Below are positions 46,275 to 58,700 of a stretch of DNA of 64,000 bases, piece by piece; the stretch's first letter is position 1; every line of letters starts with the position of its first letter. The stretch lies in the NCBI RefSeq assembly GCF_016859285.1, contig NC_053415.1:23317501-23381500 (forward strand). The letters are read 5' to 3'. Below the pieces are notes generated by a model. That model saw nothing but the letters and a program-made list of their open reading frames with translations. It was not told where the DNA came from and did not search any database. The position numbers were made by a program, and so were the translations under genes. The stretch is from Xiphias gladius. Lineage: Eukaryota; Chordata; Actinopteri; Istiophoriformes; Xiphiidae.

Positions 46275-49200
46275 TCAGCAGGACAGCAGGCGAGACGGAT
46301 AGTTGACAAAGCAGCGGAACTCGTTGGACAAGTTTCTGTTGTGTTTCGGCAGGAAGCTGCACATGTTCAGGCCCAGAAGCTCTTTGGCGAGATTCTCCAT
46401 GATGGCTCCTGCAGAACAAACCGGACGCAACAATCTGATGTAAAAAGCGGCTCAAATAACAGGAAGTCAGTTGTTCCATCAAAATTTTAAATGGAACATG
46501 AGTGATTTTAGTTTAAAGCCGCTTTGTGTAGGACTTGGAAAACTTGAGAACAAAAAAAAGTGTCAGACAGCTACACCGGGATTGTCTCATTTTTCTTAAA
46601 CCAAAAAACACTTGCAATTAGAATTACAGCTAACACTTTACTAAGTCCCCTTATTTAGCATTTATAAACAATATGCAAACATTAAGTAGTTTATAAAACA
46701 CTACAATGTAATTGTAAGCAGATATAAGCACATTTTAAGCGTTTACTAATGTGAGGTGTTTTTATTTTTTATATTGTCGTTCATTATCTTTCTATAAAGC
46801 ACTTCTGCTGGCAGGTGTCAAATAAATAAAATAAAATAACACCTGAAACAGGAGACACCAGAAGGCTCAGGTCCTACTTCTTCTCTGTGTGGTTACAGTT
46901 TAAAAATCACCCCCCGAATATCACACAGCACCTGTGCTGCCGAAGTAAAAACCACAAAATCTTTGTCTTGAGGAAAAACCGACCCTTCTTTGGTTCTTCT
47001 CCTCTCATGATATGGACCATAGATCTAATACAGTCTCTCTTCGCCCGTGCCTGTGCCTCTCAAGTATTCATTCATCACTATGTTCATGTCACAACCATCC
47101 GTTTTTCTGAAAGAGAAACCCTCAACAAACTTTGAAAGACCCAGAAAATTGTTTAGTGCTTGGTTTTAACCCAATTCCCAGAGTTGTGACTTTATTTCTT
47201 AATTGAAAATAAAATGTACACATACGCATTAGACAGAATAGACACATCTCCTTTCTATTTATGTACGACACAAGAAAAATGTAAGCGTGTAATTATGTGT
47301 GAAAATAATAAATAATGGAGGACACAGTAGGTTATTTCAGGCTATCGCTGTGTTTGAAGAAAATAGAGTTACAATGATTTGTCGATTAACTGATTGACAG
47401 AGAATCAATCAGGAACTATTTTAATAATGGAATAATCATTTTACTAATTTCTAGGAAAAATTCAGACATTTGCTGGTTCCAGCTTCTCAAATGTGAGGAT
47501 TTAGTCCTTTCCTTTGTCATACATGATGGTAAGATGATAAGCTTTGGGTTTTTGAGCTGTTGGTCGGACAAAACCTGACATTTGGAGACGTCACGTCCGG
47601 CTCTAGGAAATTTTAACTGATGGAACACTTTGATCCAAACAGACAGAAGAGTCTTTAAGGATTCTGGAAATACATTCAAAACTGCAGTAAATGTTGCTGA
47701 TCGACGGTGTGGGTTGTGGAAGCTCTCAGAAAAACGGACGTTTATCTCTGTGACCGGATAAAATAACGGTAATACACGAGAGGCGCAGTCTGGGGTCACG
47801 TGCCGACACCAGAGCCCTTCCCTCCTCTCACCTGTGCACAGCAGCACTTTGCCTTTGCTCAGGTACTCGATGGTTTTGGCCACTTTGCTCAGACACTCCT
47901 CGGACAGGTAGGGCGGGTCGGCGAGGACGACGTCGAAGCTCCGAGGGGCCACGTCGGCCGAAAAAGACAGCGGCTCGTTGTAGTCGTAGAAGATGAATTC
48001 ATCTCCGTAGGCGGCGAAGCGGCGGTCGTACTCCAACACGACAGCAGACACCCGGTCTGAACCGTCCACCACACCCTGCTTCAACTTCTGGTACACGCTG
48101 GGCGCACTCACACACGCTATCCTGAGAGCAAAAACAAACATTAGGGCACTTGAGACTTAAAACCAGTGGGGGAGGAAGCACTCAGATCTTTCATATGAAA
48201 TATCCCGCTTAAGTAAAAGTCCAGAAGTATCATCAGCAAAATGTAGTTCAAGTATCAAAGAGGAAGAACTGGATTCGTCCCTGTGACTGATCCATTTTTA
48301 AATATGACATTATTTGACTGTTAATACTGATGCATCAATGTGTAAGAAGCATGTTACTGTTGTAGCTGCCGGAGGTGGAGCTGGTTTAAACTACTTTATA
48401 TACAGTTAAGTGGTTTAGCCCAGTGGTTCCCAACCCAGGGGTCGGGCCCCTTCAAAGGGTCACCAGATATATGGGAGGGGTTGGGAGATGATTAATGGGA
48501 GAGGAAAGAAAGTTCTGAAGCACAAATTTGTTTCCATTTTTTGGATTTTTGACGCCTTTTGCTTTTTTTTTTTTTTTGATGAGATATTGGATCATTTTAC
48601 CTCTTTGAGGCTCGAACTGTTTTTGAGGTGAAACCGTGCGTGAACTTTAGATGGGGAAATGTCGTTTTGGTAGAAACTGCTCGGACATCCGAAATGTGGC
48701 GAGAGGCCCCAACTGCACGCCGCTTTTTTCTAAGACGTCACAAGCCAAAAACGTTGGCAACCACTGGTTTAACCCTTAACAATGTGATGTATTTTATAAA
48801 GGTTATTGTAGTTTTTTTTTTTTTTTTTACATGTAAAATCTTATTGTGTAATTAACGTGATAACTACAGCTGTCAGTAAAAAGTAAAGTATTTCCCTCTG
48901 ATATTTGGAGGAGTAGAAGTATAAAGTAGCATCACAGTACCTCAAAATTATACTTAAGTACAATACCTGAGTAAATGTATTTAGTTACTGCTAATAAAAA
49001 CTGCTTAAAACTCTGTCATAAACATGTTGGCGACGAAGCTCTAAAACTGTGAATTTTCCATGTTCCTATTACAAAACGAAGGGTAAACATCCAGCTTTAG
49101 TGTCAGTTTCCCTCAGAGAGACTTCTTCTGTCGCCTGTCTCTCAGGCTACATGTAACCCGAAGCATCGTTTCAGTCTTCGGATGTATTTTCTTCTGTTTT

Positions 49201-50492
49201 TAGGCCGGTAACATCAGTGACTGTGTTTCAGGCTCTGAGCTCTGTCAAAACACAGGTCACCTACACACAGAGCTGCGCCTGAACGTCTACAGTGGAGCCA
49301 AATTTTGATTTTTTTTGTTTCAGAAATGTGTTTTTCTGCCTCCACTCTTGTCTGTTGCTATATAAGATAAGTTCTCTGGTTTTATCTTCATTTATCTACA
49401 CTGTGAGGGGCTCCACCACTGCTCTAAAATGAAGGTGAAGGTGAAGGTATCGTGTGTGTGTGTGTGTGTGTGTATGCGCGCGGTTTTACCTGCCTCCCTC
49501 TCCAGCTTCACGTACGACCTCTTCGGCTAACTGACTCGCTGTTTCGTCACTGTACCAGAACTGACTCATCCGCTGGTGGACGGACACACACAGACAGGTA
49601 TCAGTGACAGTGTGAACCCATATCAATATTATCAACATTAAAAGTAACATTTACACTTACACCTGACCAATAGTCGATTATTGATGTGATGATGCCGATA
49701 CTGACATTTTAAAGTTTAAACCCAATTTACTAATTGATGTAGCCAATATTTTTGTTTAGGGGCTGCATCCTATCACTCTAGTCATTATCAGCAACAGTCA
49801 AAAGCTCATTTTTGCAGGACAAACGACTTAAACTATTAATCAGCGATCAACGTTGCTGGAGATGAATTTTTTTTGTTTGTTTTTGTTTATCTACTAATTG
49901 TTTCAGGACTAATTCACTTACCAGGGATCCCTCAAATGTTGTTATTTAAGTGATCTATTAAAAGGTGTGAACTGAGGGCAGGGTTATTTACACTATAACA
50001 ATAATCCTGTATATACCTAAGGCTCCACATGACCAAGAGTTCCTTTCATTACCCATTAGTGTATCAGTGATTTTTTTTTTTTCTGATTAATTTGTTAAAA
50101 CTTCCTAACTCCTTATCTTAGAAAATGTAGTTAAAAACAGCTCCAAACCATCAACATTTCACATTTCACGCCGTATCGTTCATTTCAATTTTCAGACTCT
50201 ATAAGGCAACAAAGACGTCTGTAGTTATGCATGTTAATGAGCTGTTTATTGATGGATTTTAGTTCAGATGTCCTGCAGCTCTTTATCCGCTGGGGGCGGT
50301 TTTTTCCTGTCTCCTGGTCCCCGAAGCCGGTGGACTCACCCAGTCCTCCTCCACCGCCCCCACAGCGAACCGGCCCGAAGGTGTCGCGCCCCGAGCCGCA
50401 CCGGTCCCGGTCTCGTCGTAAAACTCCCGCAGGGCGGCCAGAGTGTGCGCGGACAGTGTCGGGACGCCGTCGTCGTCGTCGCTGTCGCTCAT
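46275..50492 (-). CDS. EEF1AKMT1: EEF1A lysine methyltransferase 1 (N6AMT2), complete, four coding exons
   Basis: A class I SAM-dependent methyltransferase that methylates a lysine of elongation factor eEF1A (Lys79 in human; yeast Efm5 is the counterpart). Exons on the minus strand are 50340-50492, 49490-49572, 47832-48121 and 46275-46408, giving 219 codons against 214 in human. Visible: acidic N-terminus [35 protein letters not shown]; the [13 protein letters not shown] strand; [19 protein letters not shown]; the catalytic/SAM-side motif DPPY at 147-150 within [22 protein letters not shown]; and NEFRCFVNY near the C-terminus. The acceptor giving WRMSQFWY at the exon 1-2 junction fits human NWQLSQFWY. 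Exon 1 is very GC-rich and lies in a CpG island. Intron 2 carries nested repeats. Convergent with IL17D. Confidence 0.96.
46627..46770. repeat. Fragment of the 38190-38570 MITE family
   Basis: AGCTAACACTTTACTAAGTC, TTAGCATTTATAAACAATAT, AGTAGTTTATAAAACACTAC and AATGTAATTGTAAGC match one arm of the element in IFT88 intron 23. Lies in EEF1AKMT1 intron 3. Confidence 0.65.
47365..47590 (-). repeat. Dispersed repeat, GATTAATC family
   Basis: ATTTGTCGATTAACTGATTG, TTGCTGGTTCCAGCTTCTCA, AATGTGAGGATTTAGTCC and CTGTTGGTCGGACAAAACC align in order with 18451-18800. Lies in EEF1AKMT1 intron 3. Confidence 0.75.
48164..48990. mobile_element. Older hAT-type non-autonomous element, interrupted
   Basis: Begins CAGTGGGGGAGGAAGCACTC (compare CAGTGGTGGAAGAAGTACTC of a very common fish repeat, from memory). 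Continues with AAGTAAAAGTCCAGAAGTAT, then after an insertion TATTTCCCTCTGATATTTGG, TAGAAGTATAAAGTAGCATC and ACCTGAGTAAATGTATTTAG. The right terminal repeat is not clearly preserved. Split by the element at 48421-48766. Its left end is 42 bp from the exon 3 acceptor of EEF1AKMT1. Confidence 0.7.
48421..48766. mobile_element. 346-bp hAT-like MITE with 8-bp target duplication
   Basis: Terminal inverted repeats CAGTGGTTCCCAAC and GTTGGCAACCACTG (one mismatch) are flanked by GTTTAGCC (48413-48420) and GTTTAACC (48767-48774), an 8-bp duplication with one change. Both features are typical of the hAT superfamily. No coding capacity. Confidence 0.85.
49452..49473. repeat. (GT)n repeat beside the EEF1AKMT1 exon 2 donor
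   Basis: 22 bp of GT on the plus strand, so a CA repeat in the pre-mRNA, starting about 17 nt after the exon 2 donor at 49489. Confidence 0.9.
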
Positions 50493-51850
50493 GGCTGGCG
50501 GAGCAGGGGAAGACGACGAGGAGGAGGAGGAGAAGAAGAAGAAGAGCTGAAACTAAAAGGGAAGGAAATTCAGATTATGGCTCACGTGTTTTTACACCGG
50601 TTCATTCGAGCTGGCGGGGAAGTTACGAATCAATCCAACCCGACGACCGAGGGGTCCCGGTCCGGCTGCCGTGGAGGAGGAGGGACTCCGCTTCACTTCA
50701 ACTCACACCCGGTACCAGTAACGGTAACAGTCGCGAATTCAAACTCCCACCAAAGAAGAAGTACAAACGCATCGGCATCAAAATGTGGAAGTGCATCGCT
50801 GGGTTTTCTGTGTGGTCCGGTTTGTGCCTGACTTCTGGTGTCGTGTCGTTTAGACTTATTGAAACGGTTCTGTGGCCAGGGTCTCGCCTCTTCTGGGAGA
50901 ACCGGGTTTTTTGTTTTGTTTTTGGACCGACTGGCGGGCGCGAGCAGACTGAAAGCGTCGCCTCGCCTCGGCTCGTCGTCAGCGGATTCATCCACGGTTG
51001 AAGGCCGGCGGCGGTGAGCGAGCGTCCTATTTTGCTGGTTCCCGAGGCCAAAGAGACGGAAGGACAAACCCCTGCAGCAAACAGGCATGAAGACGAGCCC
51101 TTCTTCACATCTTAAGGCGCCTTTACTTAAAAAAAATATATATTTCATGAACTTAAAAAAATAGGCAAAAAAAACAAGTAAACATTAATTGTGGCGTGTG
51201 CAAAAGTTTGGACACCACTAAATACGGGTCAATTCCGGATGCAGTTCCGGGTCTACTGAGTACTGACCCGGTGCCCGAACCGCCTGGTTGTCTGTTTTCT
51301 TACTTTCTTTCTTTTTTAAGTTCGTGAAATGAAACGTGCGCAGTTCGTAAACACTCGAAGGATTTGCCGCAGGTGCAAAGACCGACGAAACACGTGAAAC
51401 ACGCGCGCCCACACCACTGTTCATACGAGTGTCGGAAACGAGCCGCATCTCCAGCAGCCGCGGCGGTGAGACGCTGCCCACGCGTCAACGCAGCGGTAAA
51501 GACCGCATTCACGTCTCCTGCTTCTGGCGCTTCGAGCGCGTTTCCCCGTTTACGTGCTTCGGCTCCATCCGAATCCTTCCTCCGCCGCCGTTTCTCCCCG
51601 ACGAGCGGACGCACGGCGAAAGGGAAAAGCAGCAGCGACAACCGATTAAAAACAAACAAACCTGCTGGAAAGAAACTCGCTCACTTCACCGACGAGGTTT
51701 CCCGCTGACTCACACGGACCCTCTCAGAAATACGAAGCAGAAGCGAACCCACCCGACCAGAAACCGGTGCCGGGGAGACCCGGGTTGTGTTGTCACCATG
51801 TGACAAGTCGCGGGACGATGACGTGCATGGCAGACAGTAGGGGACGTGCG
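50260..51850. promoter_or_regulatory. CpG-rich block at the EEF1AKMT1 5' end
   Basis: Dense CpG over exon 1 and roughly 1.3 kb upstream (minus-strand sense), with a second dense part at 51340-51830. This fits a CpG-island promoter. Several long open frames occur on both strands because stop codons are rare in GC-rich sequence; none has a recognisable domain. Confidence 0.65.
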
Positions 51851-54050
51851 CAGGGACAAAAGAGTTAAATGCGAAATTAATGTAGTTTTTCTTTGAAAAA
51901 AAAAAAAAGGGTCTCTTTTCCTTCCACATTCACAGATTTTTAATAAAATCTCTGAAATCTCATCAAAATAAAACGAGTATATGCAAAATTAACTGTTATA
52001 ACTACATTATGTTGTATTTATGTATTTATTTTTTCACTGTATTTTAGTCTTACTTTTAGTATCATTGTCCTTGTTGTTTTTCAGCTTTGTTTTTCCTTTC
52101 ATAAGAGATGGTTTATAATTTCCATGTACAATATCTAAAAGCTGGACTGGGATGAAGCGGAAGCGGTCCGGCCGGAGGGAAATCTGAAGGGGGATCTAGG
52201 GATGCTGGACTTCAAGGACAAAAAAAAAGTCCTTGTAGATTGAACGGCTGAAAACCATGCACCTGGAGTGCAGAGGATCTGCAGTTCACAGATTAAATAA
52301 CCTAAACACATTGAAAATATGCGAACCATAAATAATCACCCAAACGTGCCGGAGGTTTACTATTCAGTAGCCTCAGGGGATGTACTGCTTCGAAAACCAC
52401 TCAGATTTAAAACAGCTGCTGGCTGAGAATCATCTCTCATCTGCTTTTTGATGAAACTTTACAAATGTGAATAATAATTTTAGAAATTTTTTTTAGATGT
52501 AATCACCATCAGGCTCTACCGACTCTGTATAGTCAACAAGGCCGGAGAAATAAAAATTTAAAAATCCTACGTTAAATTTATCCCAATTATTGTTTTGGTT
52601 TCACTCACCTATTTTTTAGTTGGAACTTGATGGTCAAATTTTTGAATCATTTCCAACATTACAAACGCGACTTTAAACTTCTATTAAAGATGTCATAATA
52701 ATAATAATTTTGAATGTAAAGACCGCGTGATTTATTTTACTGTAACGATTCAAATGGGAAAATGTTTTACTCACAAATGTCGTTTTTCCTGAAAGATTAC
52801 CAATATTTCCTCTTTTCCGTCATGATTTTACAGGTTGGATAAACTCGCTGAAATTTCATAAAACAAAAGGAGTCAAAACACAATTTAATATAACTAAATT
52901 TTTTGAAAATACTTGGTTTCAGTCTGTCTTTTTGGAATGTTTATTTCTTGCATTCATTTTTCTTCTTTGCTTTCCTTGTCCTGTGTTTGATTTCTCCCCA
53001 TTAAAAAGTGATTGTACTTTGCATTTACAATGTTTAACACTGTCTTTGGTTGGACCACACACACACACACACACTCGCTGATTTTATTGGTCTGTCAGTG
53101 AATAATTAAAAGGTACAATCTGAGATCCAAACACAATTTGACCCACCAACAAAATACAAAATATGGCACCTGCTAATAAATCTGTAATTTTCATATGGGG
53201 ACAAACATTCAACAGCTACGGAAAGAGAAAAAAAAAAAAACAGAGCTTCATGGTCAAATATGACCAGTGCACAAACACATACACTGGTTGTTTTTCATCT
53301 GTGGGAAAACAAAAACTCTTCAGCTATGTTTGTGAAATTGGATGAAACATAAAGGGTCCAAATAATGAAATGTAGAAGACTCTCAGAGGAACCAAGGAAT
53401 GTAGCTGAGGAAATTGTCAAATATCAGAGGCAGATAAAATGCAGGTTTGATTTTCTGAAATGATGTTATCTAAAGCCAAAGCATTAGATGCAGTTACATA
53501 AGAAATTGTGTGGACGAATATTTACCTGTGTTAAAAATTGTACTATTTGACATCACACATGGTCTTTTTGGGGGGCATCTGCTCAGGACGGGGTGTGCAT
53601 CCACTAACTTATGAAGCATCAAATTTGTACGTAAAAACAATCAAACACTCTTCAGATTTGAGAAAGACCAGTCTTCGATTTCCTCTGCCACTAAAAATGT
53701 GTTCTTGTTTAATATGGAGCTTTTATAAAATGAATGTAACTCATCCTGGTTCACTCTGCTGTAGAGAAAAACATTAAATTGCGACACCAACATCAAGATA
53801 CCGAATCAAACTCGGTATTTTGTGAACCCCCCCCCCCCACACACACACACACACAGAGGAAACGTCAGGAATATTTACAGCTGTCCGAGTCGATTAAGTT
53901 TCAAGTCCAGAGAGCAAATCCAGATCCTTTGAGTGTGTAACTGTGTCTGTTATTCATTTCATTAGTCCAAAGAGAAATGTTTTACCGCCAAAATCCAGAA
54001 TAATTATTATCTTAAAGAATAGCTGCTGGACTAGTATTGTGGGACAAAAA
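51850..54050. other. EEF1AKMT1-XPO4 intergenic region
   Basis: AT-rich. Holds short A/T runs, a C run at 53827-53838 followed by CA repeat, and a small CA repeat near 53056-53074. No gene was recognised. Confidence 0.65.
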
Positions 54051-54064
54051 GTATAATCAATAAC

Positions 54065-54074
54065 TTTATTTATT
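54065..54074 (-). terminator. XPO4: Polyadenylation signal of XPO4
   Basis: Two overlapping AATAAA hexamers (AATAAATAAA on the minus strand), 1.65 kb past the stop codon and with no strong competitor nearer. Confidence 0.55.
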
Positions 54075-55630
54075 ACTAAATTAGACAAAAGACATTACAA
54101 ACAGACACAACACATGTAAAGGAAAATGCAGAGGCCAAAACATTTTATACAATAAGTTTATGTACACTTTTACACTTCATTAACAAAACAGCCATTCTAC
54201 AATAACCAGGATAGTGCTCTGAACGAGGAAGAATCTGTCTCCAACATAATGCTTCAACAAGTGGCTCTGCTCCTTTTTATTTGGTTTGTTATTGCTGTCC
54301 TTCAACTCCCAACAGTCTCTGCTTCGATCCAGTGTGTGCTGAAGAGTGATACGGTGGATGTGCTGCTGTAGGAAGAAGAAAAGAAGGAAGGAAAAAAAAA
54401 AAAAAAAAAACCACTACCGATATTAATCTGCTAAAGTTTAGAGGCCTCGATCCGTCTCGCGGGCCTACGTCCGTCCGGAGGGAGGGGGCTGCAACATAAT
54501 ACTACAATCCAAAATATCAAACTGCAAAAAGGTCAAAACAGACAAAAGTTGCTCCCTCTTTAGCTGAATTCATACGTTGAACTCATGCGACTCTTCCTGC
54601 CGCCAACTGGCATATAAAAACATTTCAGTCTGTTTTGTTTTTTTCTTTGAATGCACATTTCTCATGGTTTCTGGTTTGAAAACATATATATACACACATA
54701 TATATATATATAGATATATATATATGTGTACACCCTTTAGTGAAACACAATCTGATTTTGGTTTTCTGTCATCGCCAACAAACAAACAACAAACGCCCTC
54801 CTGTGCTGTGTGGTTCAGCAAGCCCAAAGACAGCCGGGCCGGCTATACCTCTGTCGTCATGGCAACATTTCACGTGTGTGAACGTTGTGTGCACGTGCGT
54901 GTTCGTGTCTGCGTGTGTGTGTTTGTGAGTGCGTGCATCTGCTGCATTTTTTTGGCGAACGGCAGGCACAGTCGAAATTTGTTGTCAGTAGATGTAGGAC
55001 ATAATTCACACACAAAAACACACACACACACACACAAACACAGAACGATGAACAAAACAAAGGCACTCTGGGAAGGATTGGGGCGACGTGTGTGTGTGTG
55101 GCAGAGTTGAAACTGTTAAAATGACGAGTGTGTGTGTGTGTGTGTTGCCAAGGCCCCTCCGATATCTTCATCTGCAAAACCTCACACTGGAAAAAACTTC
55201 TCCTTCACTTTTCAATAACAGCAACCTGTTATCCCTCAATGTAACTGTGTGTGTGTGTGCGCGCGTGCGTGCGTACACGTGCGCGCGCACGCTCCGGCGG
55301 CCTCCAGGCACGTGAGGAGGTGGAGGGGGAGGACGACCCCTTCAACATCAGCCGCTGCTCCGCCTCTCGTCGTCATGTTGGTCAGCGCTCCGTCGCTTCA
55401 GTCCAACAGGGCAGGAGTTCAGTCTCCATGGTTACCACATCATCATCATCATCATCAAGTCTGTCAATCAAGTTAGAAGGGTGGGATTTTGGGGGGGGGG
55501 GACTAAAAAGAAATCCCAGGAGGTGTAAACAGGGTCAACATTCAGATATGAGATGGATTCCCCTGCAGGTGCAGAGACAGAGAGGTCCTCAGGAGCTGTC
55601 TCCTCTACCCATAGTTCATAGGGATGAAGC

Positions 55631-55663
55631 GGGGGTGGGGTGGGGTGGGGTGGGGGTGGGGGG
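55631..55663 (+). repeat. (GGGGT)n G-rich tract near the XPO4 stop
   Basis: Six runs of four to six G separated by single T. The transcript carries the C-rich complement, so any G-quadruplex would form on the template DNA strand. Confidence 0.9.
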
Positions 55664-55722
55664 TCTCTCTGATTGGTTGCTTTTCAAAACGATGATTCGA
55701 GGCGGAGGCGGTTTTCCAGTGG

Positions 55723-58700
55723 TTATTTCACGCAGAGCAGGCCGCCCACGTTGGCCACGAACTCCTCCAGGCTCTTGAGGAAGGCGACCTTCTGTTTTCG
55801 GTCCATGGTGGGCGGCGTGCTGCTGGCCGTCAGCTTGTTGAAGGCGTCGGCCAGCCGCTGGTAGATGACGGCGTCTCTTTGAGAGGAGAGCAGAGTCTCC
55901 ACCAGCTCCGAGTACTCCGCCTGACAGAGGAGAGCGACAAACATCCCTTAGATGTTTTTTTATAGAGACCAATTCTCATGGTGGACAAACTACGTAGCCG
56001 TGACACCGTTTCTAAATGACCTCAAACCTAGTTCTTGCTACTTACCATTGATCCGATGTATCTCCAATAAGATGATTACAGTTCTTTAATAATCAGATTT
56101 AAGGATCCTTATCCAAAATTTCTAGGGCTGCAACAAATTATTACTGTTATCACATCCATTATTGATTAGTCTGGTGATTATTTTCTCGATTATTCTCGAT
56201 AAAATGTGAAAATTTCCTGACGCCCAAGGTGAAGTCGTCCTTGAAAAGAAAACCAACAGTGCGAAACCCAAAAATATTCAGTTTACTTTACCATTAGACA
56301 AAAAAACCATATCCTCACAATTGTGAGGCTGACACAAGAGATTATTTGTCTGGCATTTTAAAATCACTTGCTATTCATTTTCTAAAGATATTTGTCTATA
56401 TAGAGACAAATTTCGGCTGATATATGATTATCAGATATCGATCAATCGGTTCTGGCCTCAAAAATCAAGCACTGAGGTCTGAGACCATGAACTGCAACGG
56501 TCCTGGTTCAGGTCTGTGTGGCACGTCACTCCCCATCTCTCTCTCTCTAGCTGGTCTAATAAAGCCATAAAATGCCTCAGTAAAATAAAAAAAGAGAGAA
56601 TTAAAATGAAAGAAGTAGACACTGTCAATTAGAGGAGTCTGGACTGTACAGATTTAGTGTGTGTTTCTGCGTTTGTGTACATACCACCACTCTTACTTGA
56701 TTATAACCGGGATATTGTTTGATATCATTTAAAAAGTAATTTAATTTCTGGCCTGTTTTCACTACAATGGATACAAACGAGAAGAAGAAAAAAAAAGAAG
56801 CCGAAATCACAAACAAAACTCAACTATAAACTGTAAGTCAAGTCTTCAGCCCTCGTGGGTGGTGGAGGTTGGGTTCCAAAACAGCAATTAAAAAAAAAAC
56901 CCGACATTCATTCAGAGGCAGTATATAAATGGGTGATCTGGCAGTTGACCGCTTTCTTAAACACTCAGATACATCGTTGACTTGACAAACCCTCAGACTG
57001 GAGCTGTGCTTGTGCAGACCAGGCACTAGAGGGCGCCTGGTGGCATTTACCAAAACTCCCTGCTTCTCTGGTGCAGTGAGCAGCTCATTGTCCTATGTGT
57101 GTGTCTGTATATATTATATATATATAATATAATATATAATATATATCTCACATTTAAACATGGGGCAGAAACAGGAGGCCAACGTCTCCTGTGAAGACAT
57201 TTCTCGTGTTGCGTTTGGTTTACTCAACAGTTTCGGCAGAAACAAAGTTACAGATAAATCAAATAAAGTGGACAGAAGCAGAGAATCCCGTCGGACAGCA
57301 GATGCAGGCGTCCTAACAGACAGCGCAACAAAACAACCGACAGGAAACTTAATGTCCAAACATTGGCTGAGACAAAGACAGAATTTACCAATAACCACTC
57401 GATCGTGGGCGTCGCTCTGAGGTCCTTCTACATTTGACCCCTTGACCACTTTATAAATTTCCACTTTAAAGAATTTCCACTTTAAAAAGCTGCACAAAAG
57501 CCCAGACTGGGCGTCTTCAAAAAGGAAGAGTTCAATCATCCTGAAGGCCTTCAGCTACTTTACAGTGCGAGAAAAATTCAACAGGACCAAAGCAGAGTAC
57601 CGGTTGTTCAGCGAACCGACAGATTAAAATCGCTGGGGTATCCTGACTCCAGCCCCGGTTTTACTGGTTAGTTTTATTACTCACCTGGTGCAGGCACACG
57701 AGCGTGTAAAGAGCCTCTCCTGCCGCCACCGTCATCTCTGTGTTGTGTTTTTGCAGGACCAGCATGTCAAACACCAACTGAAGACAGAGGGTGGAGCGCA
57801 CAGGGTGTTTTCAAAAAGAGAGAGAGAGAAAAAAAAAAGGGAAAATTATCATAAAACAAAAAAGCGCAAGTCCAAATTAGTCTGGCGAGAAAATGGATTT
57901 CAGAGTTCAGCAGCTCAAAGAACCAACATGTAACTCTTGATGCTTCGGCTGTTGCCACTCTGGCTTTCTAAAAGTAGTGAGATACCGCTCTGATGTTTGC
58001 ACAGTAACATGAAGCTACAGCAAGTGTAGCTTAGCTGTCCAGCTACCGGGCTCCATCTCACGTGTTTTATCCGTGCAGAAACCAAAGTGTAAACCTGACA
58101 TCCTGTCCTTTTCAGGGGGACCATTTCGTGGCGGGGCGCACTGACGTCTTGGAAAGAAAGTTCTGAAGGTTTATGATACGAGGTCGTGTCTCAAACTTTC
58201 AAGGACAAACTGCTCCTTTAAGACGAGAGCGCGTCAGTGAATTTTATTTCCTTTGTCATTTATGAAGTTCACTCTGTTGTAGCTTGGATTTATTTGTCCG
58301 CATCAAGTCGTCTTTAGTTAACTGTTGTTTTTTCAGGGTAAAATGTGCTTACAAATCTCATCTGCTCAAATGTGACTTTTTTTTTTTCCTAAGTCTGATG
58401 TGTTTAGTACGTATTGTTTGTGTCACTATGTGCGGTACGCCATAATGATGCATGGCGTTGTTGTATACCTTGAGGAAGTGACGGGTGGCGATGAAGAGGG
58501 GCGTGTCTTTCTCCTGGTTTTTGGCGCACTGTTCAGCCAGAGGAGACAAAGCCTCCAAACACAGCTGGCTGATCTCTGAACTCATCCTGAAAACAGACGT
58601 TAAGGAGCAGAAACATTCCAAAAACAATAAAAAAAATTAAAAAAAAGGCTTTTTTTTTTCTCCTTTCTTTTTTTTTAAAAAAAACAACCAGCATGAGAAA

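Larger units (their letters stand above)
54050..55722 (-). other. XPO4: XPO4 3' UTR (inferred)
   Basis: Extends from the stop codon to the AATAAATAAA at 54065-54074. Rich in dinucleotide stretches (alternating GT/CA around 54880-55060, 55090-55145 and 55245-55290), an A run at 54391-54411 and a C-rich stretch (complement of 55631-55663). No open frame here is credible. Confidence 0.55.

Noticed and set aside
46253-46280. B-box-like GGGGTTCGACTCC suggesting a tRNA-type promoter
   Set aside because: Overlaps the EEF1AKMT1 stop codon region, has no A-box at the right distance and no cloverleaf fold.
51300-51803. Overlapping open frames of about 114-124 codons on both strands in the CpG block
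   Set aside because: Long frames on both strands of the same GC-rich stretch are expected from stop-codon scarcity; no domain or conserved motif.
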